Assembly: GCA_008360955.1 (NCBI GenBank)
Contig: LUCM01001947.1
Location: 17,710 to 81,709, forward strand
DNA: 64,000 bases
Direction: 5' to 3'
Source of the DNA: Fasciolopsis buskii
Lineage: Eukaryota; Platyhelminthes; Trematoda; Plagiorchiida; Fasciolidae
The position numbers were made by a program, and so were the translations under genes. Position 1 is the stretch's first letter. The number at the start of each line of letters is the position of its first letter. A model generated the notes under the pieces. That model was not told where the DNA came from, searched no databases, and worked only from the letters and a program-made list of their open reading frames with translations. Below are positions 50,789-61,600 of the stretch, in pieces.

Positions 50789-52529
50789 GTCAGTCAATCA
50801 ATCAACCACTCAATCAAACACTCAGTCAGACGCTCGGTCAGTCAGTCAATCAACTGATCTATCTGCTTATCTATTCCCATAATTGCAAGATGAATCACTT
50901 TATCGAGTGCTTGTTTGTGCTGATAACGCTTGCTCATGCCATTCAAAATGTGCAGCGCATTTCTTCCCTACAATTATTCCAGCAGCCTGTCAAGAAGTTT
51001 CGCTTCATTTATCATTTTTGTTCTGCCTTTAAGGCTTGATTATGTCGTTCTTTTTTTTCTTCATTCAAAAATTAGTTAATCAAATTAGTTGGTTTTGATC
51101 GAATCATGTGAAATCTAAACATTCGATTCCGGACTAATCTAATTCACATGAGAGACTTCTGGTCTTGGATACACTATGATTGGTTGGTGCAAGTTCATAG
51201 ACCGTACAGAACAGGTTCGTTTGCGGTGAACGTTCTTAAAAATGCCAATTGTCCGTGCAATGTGCGCATTTGTGTATAACAGTCACGTAATCGCTGCTGT
51301 GAAACTGTTGTGTGGATTAAAGTAAATAATATCGTTAATGAAGAGCAGTGTGCATTTTTCCCATTTTTACGAAAGTGCATGATGCATCTTTCCAAAAGAC
51401 GAAATCCAAACAAAAGCTGATGGTAACAAATGCAGTGACATTCAGAAAAGCAGATATAAGTTGGAAAATGTTCAGCTCCAGACCTGTGGACGATTTACCG
51501 GAACTTGGGCTCACAAAATGTGTCTATTTTCCGGTTCACATGCAACAGAAAGTGATACCGTTCAAGCCAAATTTGAAAGACACAGTGAAATATACACATA
51601 TATGCGGCTAAACTGGTGTGTGAGTGGACACGAGAGGTATTACATTGCTATTGTAGTAGATGCCACTAAATCCCGCAAAATAGAACTGCTTCGAATCAGC
51701 AGGGGATAGATAGACGGACGAAATGTCGGGTAAAATCTTTGATCATCCTGGTCTAAGATGCCTACATATTTCTTCAGGAGATCACCCAGCTGCGACAAAA
51801 GGAATCATCTACCGTAAACTGACCAGAATTGCAGTCAGCAGGTCTAATGATTACATGAGTTGAATGCCAATGCGAGTAGTTGATTACCACGTAGGTAAAA
51901 TCACGTGTGTGGCGGGTTGGGCTTTACACAGTAGGTCAGTGATAGATGATCGGGTAATTATGCTTGCAGTTTGGTATGCAATTCATCTTGTCCACAAGTC
52001 AAATTAAATCAACACAGCTGTATGCTCTACTCAGCAGGAGATAGGTATTCCCTGCGTAGGTCATTGCGTAATAAGAAAAAAATGTCAAGTCACCTCGTGT
52101 TGGGCTCTATTCTAGAAACAACTTACTCTGCGGCTCTGGACAATCTCAGTTGATAAGTTTCAGACTTCAGTAAGGGCAAACCACTGCCTACGATGCCATT
52201 GCGCTTAGAAGGTGAAAGGAATTCAAGCAGTGTGCAGTGCCAACTGGAAGCCCTTGGAGACAGTCGTGACACGTGGCGTTAGTCAAAGTTATTCTGCACT
52301 GGACTAACCAAGAGGCCTACATTCGGAAGAAAATTTCTCCAGTTATATAAAAACTTTCCTGAGAAGGATAATATATGCACGTATGAAAAAGCCGAAACTT
52401 ATTTCTGTTTGTCATCAGGTGTCAGGAACAAATACTATGGGTTACATCGCTGAACGAATCCAGATATACTTCCCAGCAATAATGAGATCATATGAAGGTT
52501 TTTCAAAAGCGCTTGGTCCGCATTACCAT
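49274..52529. other. No gene established; CAAT repeat tract
   Basis: A TCAA/TCAG tetranucleotide tract occupies 50737-50860. A plus-strand frame at about 51370-51712 (with CGRFTGTWAHKMCLFSG and a GTGAGT donor-like site inside) is protein-like but has no convincing acceptor. Confidence 0.3.
50737..50860. repeat. (CAAT)n simple-repeat tract
   Basis: At least ten near-perfect TCAA units are followed by diverged TCAG/CTCA units. It translates to Asn-Gln-Ser-Ile repeats, which are an artefact. Confidence 0.9.
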
Positions 52530-52673
52530 CGCCGACAGCGGAAGACCTGTACAACTGCTTCATCCCCGTTAGGAATCATCAGCAGTGCTTATCTGTCGAG
52601 ATGGAACTAGATCACGAACCCGGGACAGCCGATCATAAGCTGAACGCTCTAGCTTTACACTAGCCGGGCTGAC
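52530..52673 (-). repeat. Hammerhead SINE, family 2, decayed copy
   Basis: On the minus strand it has a tRNA-like head (GGCTAGTGTAAAGCTAGAGC, then TCCCGGGTTCGTGATC) followed by CACTGCTGATGATTCCTAAC, GGGGATGAAGCAGTTGTACAG and a partial tail. CTGATGA is intact, but GAAAC has become GAAGC, so cleavage is doubtful. No partner copy lies next to it. Confidence 0.7.
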
Positions 52674-54305
52674 TCTCAACGGTTTATCGAACATCAGCAC
52701 TACCCGATATAACGCTCTTATGCACTACCAGATTTTAAGCAGTTTACAGTCCTTTTGCTTGCTAGAGGATGCACTTTTAGGAGATGGTCGACTTCACTGA
52801 AGGTTGTGAACAACACCAGCAGCCATACAGAGCTTTGGTACTTGATCATCACATCATCGTCGTCACTGCTATAAACTACCACTGGCAAGCTGACAGTGCC
52901 TACTGGATGTTGACAACAGAATATTTTAAGGGGTTATGTGAAACGATTAAAAAAACCCCACAAACATCAGTTCATCAGATTGCAAGTAGAATAGCGCAAA
53001 AACTTGCCAAATAATTAGAGTGAAGCTACTCACATTTAGTGTAACCAGATATTGTGGTGTAACTTGAACTCGATAAAAATTTATGAGCTTTTCAATACAT
53101 ATCGTAGCAGAAATTAAAAGCTATTATGTTCAACCACTTGACGAAGTTCGTCAAATTGAGTGATTAACAGTCCGATGGACGGAAGAATGTCTGAACCCAA
53201 TGAACTGGGCCCGTGCCAATGACTACCATTCTTGAATTACACTTCGATTGGTGATTTCGAATTCGTTGGAGATAGCCAGAAATTGGATGAAATAATTTTC
53301 GAACGGAATTTTCGGTAACAACCCGTGTACGACCAAAAGAAACAATTTTTACGTTAGTCTACAAAAAAGTCACGCAAATCGCCGAAGATTAATCGGTTTG
53401 GCAAAACCGTTTTTTGGTCCAAACTATGTAGGTCTGCTCAAAAAGCACTATAAAGTGCATCAGCGAGCGATGAATAAATTTATTCCCAACCAGAACTATT
53501 TATGCGAACAGTCTCGCTACAATTTTGGCCCAGTGTTATTGTCGGTGTTTTTTCATTCGCAGTCATTTTTCTTCTATGTGGTTTCGTCAGCTAATTATTT
53601 TAAAGTTGATATTTTACTAGTTGTCGTTCTCCTTCGCTGCTTTGAGAAAACGGCATTGTAAAGAAGCGGCCAAAAACGCAGCGTACTTATGCCCAGTTAG
53701 TGACTGTAAACGTTGAACTGAACTGAACGGCATGTTAGGAAATTGTGTAAAGGACAAGCAATTATGTATCCAGATCCCATGTGGAGACAAGTACGTTAAA
53801 GACGTCCGACTCGTGATAGTGCGTGCTTTCTGATGCCGTACCACGTGCCAATTTCACTACCCTAGTGACGGCCTTTGCGAGAGCCAAAGACAAACAACAT
53901 ATCACCTTCCCCCATATGTCAAGTTGTTTTCTTATGTTTACTCATCTTTGGTCATCTGCTTGGGTTGGACGGTGTCGTAGTTCCAGCAAAGAATCAACGA
54001 GCACAAATCGGTCAACAAACAGAGGTTAGCTCATAAAACACCGTGTGTTTTAAAACGCAATGATGAATGAGATATATGCTCTAACTTTGACTTGTCAATT
54101 GACAGTCGCTTTGTCTCTCGTCCACGCTAACTCTGGACAGAAAAACCAGAGTGAGCAGACTCAATATATTCATTTATTCGATCATATCGAATCAGTTGTA
54201 TTGGTTTCCTCTGATCAGCACCCAGTGGTTGATCAGTCTGTCGGCTATTTCTAACTAACCTTGTCATGCGGTATTTTCGGTCATTTTATTGACTGACATT
54301 ACCAG
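52674..54305. other. No gene established
   Basis: Frame 52784-53014 (plus) ends IKKTPQTSVHQIASRIAQKL, faintly like the helix-turn-helix start of a mariner-type transposase. Frame 54060-54254 (plus) begins with a signal-peptide-like stretch (LTCQLTVALSLVHANSG) and stops after 64 codons. It could be a small secreted protein or the exon before 54306, but I find no donor. Confidence 0.3.
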
Positions 54306-54572
54306 TGCCTTGTCGCCGCAGTCCTGCCTAGGTTACACCAAGATAATGAATATGGCTATTCATCAGCCACTGACCGACCGGATTTCGACGAAATAGTTAT
54401 TGCAGGTGCACGGGAAGCGCATGCGTACAAAGTAAGTCATGCTCATATCCCGCGGCATTCTGACGACCAGACGCACCGTATTAATCCTACAAAAGATTTG
54501 TCCACGAGATTAAATGGCCACGGTTCCCAGTGGGACCCAGAAGTCAATGACTCTATCTACCTGGTCAAGTGA
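54306..54572 (+). CDS. Candidate terminal exon
   Basis: After an acceptor-like CATTACCAG the frame is open for 88 codons to a TGA at 54570-54572. A canonical poly(A) signal lies about 145 bases further. The peptide is acidic and mixed in composition (SATDRPDFDEIVIAGAREAH, then QWDPEVNDSIYLVK) and looks like the soluble or cytoplasmic end of a protein. It has no hydrophobic segment. A second acceptor (TGTCGCCGCAG at 54321) is possible in the same frame. No family is recognised. Confidence 0.4.
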   Translation, partial: CLVAAVLPRLHQDNEYGYSSATDRPDFDEIVIAGAREAHAYKVSHAHIPRHSDDQTHRINPTKDLSTRLNGHGSQWDPEVNDSIYLVK

Positions 54573-54715
54573 TTATTTTTCCTGCCTTCTATTCGGTGGC
54601 AAAAGAATCACACTGACCTTCGCAAAATCTAATGGGGAAATAATGTTGACGTCCTATGCTGTGCATTTGAAAATGGTGACCGTCACCAATTAAAAGATAG
54701 CGTAATATAATATGG

Positions 54716-54721
54716 AATAAA
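54716..54721 (+). promoter_or_regulatory. Poly(A) signal AATAAA after the 54.3 kb exon
   Basis: This is a canonical hexamer at a plausible distance behind the TGA at 54570. AATAAA also occurs by chance every few kilobases in AT-rich DNA, so its support for the exon is modest. Confidence 0.35.
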
Positions 54722-55354
54722 GCTATAAAATTTACTTAACAAACTAATCCAACCTCTAACTGATGTTAATGGTCGTCCGGTAGGGTGACACATGAAAAAA
54801 TGTCCGAAATCAGCTTATGACACTCAGACCACACGGTCTTGTGAACTGTTCATTTCTTTCCTGAAAGAAACAGAGAACCATACAGGTTAGAACTTTTCTC
54901 TGGCTTTTACATCAGCTTTTAGATGTGACTAACGGTTTAAAACATTTGATCATGTTGCTGTGTCTTCGCACTGATGCGAAATAAGCGTGTGTAAAGTGGG
55001 TACTGCATTCTGTCACGGTAAGTTGGATATGAGCAAGCCTACTGCTGTCTACGTGACAACCACACCCGTGAATGAATTGGACCAATTAGGAGTGAAGAAT
55101 TGGGAATGTGCCTCATTAACTAATAGTGGAAAAAACGATTTGTGCTAATTGACGCTTTTAACTTTCATGCGAAAGTGCAAAAGGAACCTCCAGCGAAGTA
55201 TACGTTTAGCCCCGCTAGCAGTCATTAGTGTGTCCAGAAGACTACATAGTCATGACGTTCAGGCCATACTGCTGAATTCTTTTTTTAACCGTTTTAGTCT
55301 AGCATCCGATAGACGTGCTGGTAGTTTTAACAGTCGTATCAATCTGCCACGGTT

Positions 55355-55612
55355 TTGGTTTCAGTTCGAAGTGAAGAACCAAGTCCAATTTCCGGTCCGT
55401 TTACATGTCAATGCTCAGCCGCGTACATTGAAAAAACAGAGAGGCATTTGTCTTGCCGGGTGGGTGATCATAATCCGTTGAATGGAAGTGGAAAAGGCAC
55501 CGTGACCCTGAAAATACTATTCAGTTTCATAAACAGCTTAAAACGGACAAACTTTCTCAAGTGCCCACGAGCTGTATTCATTCTCAAAGTGAAATTCGGA
55601 ATTCGGAAATAG
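55355..55612 (+). pseudogene. Penelope-like element GIY-YIG endonuclease remnant
   Basis: The frame reads PFTCQCSAAYIEKTERHLSC followed by RVGDHNPLNGSGKG. This fits the endonuclease of Penelope-like elements, in which C-x-C, YIG-x-T-x-R-x-L-x2-R and E-H occur in this order. Here YIG is YIE and E-H is D-H, so it is probably inactive. The preceding frame (55149-55354) has only weak similarity to the linker between RT and endonuclease. The RT remnant at 25.5 kb has the same orientation but cannot be the same copy by position. Confidence 0.6.
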
Positions 55613-55619
55613 CCTAAAA

Positions 55620-58600
55620 CGATCATCAGTTTGATCCCAACTCGATAGTTGAATTACTTGCCCCTTTCTTCCTCAATGTTGTTTACTTCCGACAGATGAC
55701 GCACTGTTCACTGTAGTCTTGCCTTGGTCTTAACTCGGCAAGTAGGACCATCTCATCGATTGGAGTGTGCAGAGATACTGGTATTTTGGCAAGCCAATTT
55801 TCCTAATAATCCTTGATAAAACGGATCATTTTCGTTTAATTAAAAAAGGTTGATGCACGAATCCGACATTTACGTTTCTGTATGGCCTCAGTCTTTACAT
55901 TTAGTTAATCGGAAGATGTATCCACTACCTCCAAATAGACGTGTCCACTAAATGGTTAATTCTATATAAACGACTGTTCAATACTCGGTTTTCTCGGCGG
56001 ATGCAAATCCTATAAGCGTTTTTACATGTTATAAGGTTTGGTCAATTTTTGTTTAGATTATGGTACCGAAAACACCCATTCCTTCATTGTTATAGAATTA
56101 ATGACTGATTTTTTGCAAAACCGTCTCTTTTGGGCAAAAATTGCCTTTCCGTTTTGTTTTCACAGAATGGTCATAGCTAATCAAACTCGACCGATGCGCT
56201 TAAAAGTTTTTGCAACCAAATTAGGGCACCTGCAATCTGTCTCCCGTGAAAGTGTTCCCAAAAGGAATTTCGACAGCACCCACGCATCCCTTGCTCTATT
56301 CCTTTGCTTTCTTTCCACAAGCAGAGATCCGATCCATTTTTACTCGCTAAGTCTCCTACGTGGTCCAACTAATAGACAACATAACACATTGCGCAGCGTC
56401 TAATTTCTAAACTGTGAATTAGTTTAACAAACCTTCGTTTTTGATATTTGTCCAGATTTCAGTTTAAAAACGACGAAGGTTCTTCACCTCTGTTCTGCAA
56501 TTCGTTCCTGTGGAAGTGTTTCACGAAAGATCATGCGTGAATCTTCAGGATTTGTGCTCTTTCCCATCTGCTCACCGGCCAATCATCACTAGGACATGGG
56601 CTCTGAAGTATCCCCAATCAAATGTTGTTTGGGTGTGTGGTTTGCGCCGGACCTATTGTGCTGCTTGTGCTTTCCTTACCATACTTGCACTCATCTCGTT
56701 CTCATTCTCCTAATGTCAGAAGCACACACGAGATTGAATACAAATGGGATCATATGATTTGTTTTCTCGACAGTTTATTTTCCCATTCCCGGGGTAGAAT
56801 TCCCGCAGTGACAATTGATAAATTAGATTGACCTAAATCGGGTTCAAGGTGGTACATACACCGTGCTTTGCATGGACGGGTAAGAATGGGTTTGTAGTTC
56901 ACGAAAGTCGAGCCTTCCAGGACAATTTCTGTCCAATACACGCAAGTTCAATTAGGTCGCTCTAACGTCAGGTCAGGCCAGGTCGGGTTGGATTGGATGA
57001 ATGTATCGCATCAATTACAAAGCTCGAGCATTTTTAAGTCTGTCCCGCATGATTCCGCGATAAGGAAGGAAGGAAAACTAGGAATCAGAAAACCTCGATG
57101 ACATAAGCAACTTCCGTTTACAGCCCTAGCCGGTGACGGTTGTAAATCATATTAACTAGTGGAAATGATGGACTGAAACGGAAGTTTGGTTCCCAGAGTA
57201 GGAGGACCTGTAGGCATGTTGTAGCCTTAGCACGTTGGTGGAGAATCGATTTGTTCATGCGATATTTGGTCGTGAATCTAGCGGATTTAGTTATTTATTG
57301 CTGATGACATCAACACAGTGCTGTTGGTAGATTTACCGACAGGGCTGTCTTATCAGCATTGCTAAATTGAACATAAAGGATAATATATGGACCCTGTACA
57401 TCATTCGACCAGGTTATTTACGGATTTTTAGTTAGTTGATTTTTATTCACTTTCCCGTATGTAAAAAGAGACAAGTATAACAGGTTGATTTGCTTTCGCA
57501 TATACGTTACGTTATGGATTTTGACTAAGGAATGCATGGTCAAGCGAGTTACATATTTTCACTAGCAAATGAGCAGTCACGGATTTTGTAGGTTAGAAAA
57601 CAGGTAGATGACGCAAGGGGAGTCGGTTGGGAGTTTGCAGCTCACAATATTGTATATCGCCTGCGGATTAAAAATTAGCGACAAAACTGAAGGTCGGTAC
57701 TTTCACTTGTGGCCTAATAAGAATAGATGAATGGCGTTGTAACGTTACGAAATTCACTCATAATGCAATGTCGGGAAGAAAAACGAGAGTGCATGTCGGT
57801 TTTTTATTTTACCAGACGATTAAATTATTAAATGACTGTCACCGTTGATGTAACTGTACGTCCAAAATTTATCAATCACCATTTCTTTCGATCCACGATT
57901 GATTGGTCGATGTGGACTGACATGACACGTGAGTTATGGCTGAGGAGCACTACCGACTGGCCATTCCCAGCACTCACTACAGCTTTGCGGACTGATTACT
58001 GTTTTCTGTTCAGTTTGAGGATTGACTGCACTCTGGCAATAGGTCATCTAGTTTACTTGGGCAGATCGCTTCACCTACATTGATGGAGGAGCTTGAAGTT
58101 TAATCACTAATAAAAATTTACTCTCCATTAGAAGTAAAACTATGCCCAACTGATTTGATGTACTCGTGCAAATAACCAATTGCTTATTGTAGTCAGCCAG
58201 ACTCAGTTTTTAGTTGGCGAAAGATCTTTTGACGTAGTTAATCCCATTCTGCAAGCGGAACAAAGAATCATGCTCTCTCAGTCGGTGTTTCAAAATCCAA
58301 CCAACTACTAGATGTTTTTAACTGAAAACAAATTATTGGCGTTAGTTTTCCGATGAGCTGCAAATCGTATATTCCCTTCTTATTTACCTCACGATTATTG
58401 GGAAATATTTCTCGATTGAGTAGTGCAGGCAGGCAACGCACAGTGCAACTGCCGAGGAATTGGGCAAATCAGCTGCAACGAGAACAGAACCTCAAGTCAC
58501 CTGATCAGAATGGTATTCAACGGAAATCCTGGATCGTACACCATCAACTTCCGTCTGACAATCGTGAAATCAGCCTTGGTCCACAAGCATTTCTCGTAGT

Positions 58601-61600
58601 TTTTGTGCAGAAACTACTGTCACCAGACCCCAAAGGCGAAATGTCGACATGACCACCTATTCATAACCATCCAATGCCGACATTGTGCAAATCGCGCCTG
58701 ATCTAATTATGGCGTAGCAAATTTTGCTTAAAAACAATGACACACGTTTACTAGTATATACTGAGTGCTGCAGAATGTTGTACATAGGGCCTAGCCTAGA
58801 GTAGGGCGTTATAAAATTACACGGGGCGTTGGTAACTCCGGTCGGTTTTCCCAGTCAACTTGGTCTACAACAGTGCAACAAAAATAACCCCTGCTTTCTT
58901 AGGCTGTGTGTGAAAGAACGAAAATCATCGACGAATTTCGAGCAAATTATTCCACATTTCCTCTCTAACTGGTCATGTTCTGCTAGATGATTTGATTCGA
59001 TTTTCCCCTTGCATATTCTGCAACCAGATATCACTACGATTTTAGACACTAGACGGATGAAATCAATCTCGGTGACTGACTTCACATCGTGATTGACCGA
59101 TCACGTACGTGGTTGATAGTCAATCCATCTTTTTCGGTGTATCAATCCAAATTTCAAGCGAATAGCATTTTCTGTCTGGCATTTCCCAGACGAACGCTTA
59201 AGTCAGATTAGATAACTTGATGGTGAGGTGGTCTGAATCTCATCTTCAAATCATTCAACTGTGGACAGGCGAACATTTCAAGCGTAATTAGTTAGTCGTC
59301 AGAGATTGGTCTCAGAATGCAAGCTGTTGGCAAGACTCTTTTTCATTTGTTTTTCTCCCTCCCTCCCTTTCTCTCTCTCTCTCTCGCTGTCTCTCGCTCT
59401 CTCGACCTTTTAGTTTGATTTGCGCACGTACGGGAACCCGAAAACTGTCGGACCCGATGGTCCGTTATCGTAGAACAAAACAGAACGAATCTTTCTAGAA
59501 CAATTTAACCAATGGTTTAGAGCTTGGGAAATGTGTCCTTTTAACGTAGACTGAGATTCTTTATTGTGGGATTCTTGACTTTCTTGCTCATTATATTGTC
59601 TCCGGTGCCAAATGTAAGTGTCATTCAGGAAGTTGTAGCTCCCGAATTTCCATAAATAATGTAGGTAGCTAATTACATATTTCCTACTTGGTTAACGTCT
59701 CGTGTCAGACAGTTCCATTTGGACATCGAAGTTGAAGAATATCAGCGATCCAACTAGCCAGTGAACGTGAGAGGGGGAGAATCGCCTATGTGCATTACTG
59801 ACATTACATAGATTTTGCAATTTATTTTCACGAAGTCACAGGAAGCAGAAAATCTCAGTTTTCAAGATTGCCGAGAACGATTGCTAAAGATGAACTATTT
59901 GAGTTGGGCAAAAACTAAACAAATGAATTGCAACGCAACTTAAACTTTCAAACTGAAGTCCTCAGATAGAGGCTAACAAAGATCAAACCCAAAAAGATGG
60001 AAACTCATTACAAAAATGTTGCAGTTGCACCTGTGGACTCGGTGCAAGATTCGAAGAAAAAATCAATAAGAAACATAAAAATCCGTGCCGAAATAATTCT
60101 CCGACGGGCAGATGTGTTCGTTCACCAACTGAATGACTAACAAGTAGATGGTTTGTGGTTGTGGTACACGATTTGGCTTAAAAATGTTTGAACATTTTTT
60201 AATACCTTTTCAACCTAGTAAATGTGCAACTTTATCAAAAGATTAATAACCGCGTGATTGCATCTTCACTGTAGGCCGAGGTTTAGTGAACGACGCCTAC
60301 CGCAACCGTTACTGTTGTTGTGAATTTAAAAATGGGCAAAATTCCTGAACTGGTATGCAAGTCGTTAATTGCAACGCTTCGCTACCGAGATTTGAGAAAT
60401 AAAGTTGATCGATTGGCATGAACCTCATTTAAAACAGTATCAAATTTCTTGTGATCTCAAAAAAACTCAGCAACACAGGATCCGGGATCTTGGTTTACGG
60501 AAACCTAATTTAAAACTGAAAAAGAGTCGAGTTGAAGCCGGGAAAAACCTGCGGTATTTAGAAATTTCCGGATGTTTACTGTTAAAAGGTTATAACAAAG
60601 TCAACATCAGAGCGTCAGAGTTACTAAAAAACAGTCGGAATTATGAGGGCATTGAAACCAAAAACCGAAAGAATACCTGTGAACCTAGGAATGAACAATC
60701 ATCATACCCAAGGTTAAAACCTATTCGGATCGAGGGGAATGCAATTAATCTACAAAATGTGTTCAGCGTTTCTTTTTGAACCCTCATTAGGATCAAGAAA
60801 TCTCAAACGAAATGATCACGTGAAACTGCAGGGAATTTTTAGAAGCTTGGAACCTTTAAATAATTCAATCAATTAAAAAACTGCATCGGATCACATTAAT
60901 AGTCAAAGGAGAACTGTGCAGCCCAAAGAATTAAGCCAGTCAGGAATCACCTATCAAATTACTCTCACGAATCCGAATTCTTCTTTCCAGCACACCTAAG
61001 ATGCCAGATCACCGAATGTACTAACAGGGATAGTGAAAACGACGAAATGTGTCTCACACAGTCATGCCTAAAACGTCAAGAGCTAAGCCCCTGAGGTCAG
61101 GCATCTGGCGAGTAGAGAACCAATGGAAATGATGTTCAGCTGTATGTCTAAGTGCGAATTAGAGCCCACTGAAGCAAATCCAATGCCAAGTAAATCTAAA
61201 GCCTAACGATCTTACGCCTGCCCGAATACCAAATGCTAGGAGCAATCGAAACGTTGTAAAAAGCAAAAGCTGAGTTACGACTTGCGCTAGTTCGCACAAT
61301 TACTGAAATTCTCTTCTGTCATCATTATTTGTCGTGCAGTCCCAGGTAAATTGCAGATGGTTCAAGGCAACAGGCTACCCGTGATTTTTCACTTATAAAC
61401 ACTTCAAAATGTTGACTCGGTTGTAGTTTTAAGCGAAAGGTAGAATCAGTGACTGTCAGCGGTTTATGCGTTATCTGCCTTACTTTTCTTGAGGTGGATG
61501 GTAATTCTTTGAAATGAACGACCTGGTGATCTTACAGTATGCTACTTCGTATTAAAGGCCATTCGAAGTAAATTCTGAGTGCTTTCCGTAACTTCTAGTG

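Noticed and set aside
50583..51039. Asn-Gln-Ser-Ile repeat protein
   Set aside because: This is a translation of the CAAT simple repeat. The flanks show no gene signals.
52784..53014. Possible mariner-type transposase start
   Set aside because: Only a short helix-like segment resembles it. No DD(E/D) region or terminal inverted repeats were seen.
57290..57330. TTGCTGATGAC followed by CAGTGCTG, hammerhead-like
   Set aside because: No GAAA and no stem II, so the core is absent.
60405..60779. 124-codon Lys/Asn-rich plus-strand frame
   Set aside because: A stop-poor A-rich stretch explains it. No conserved motif or splice sites.
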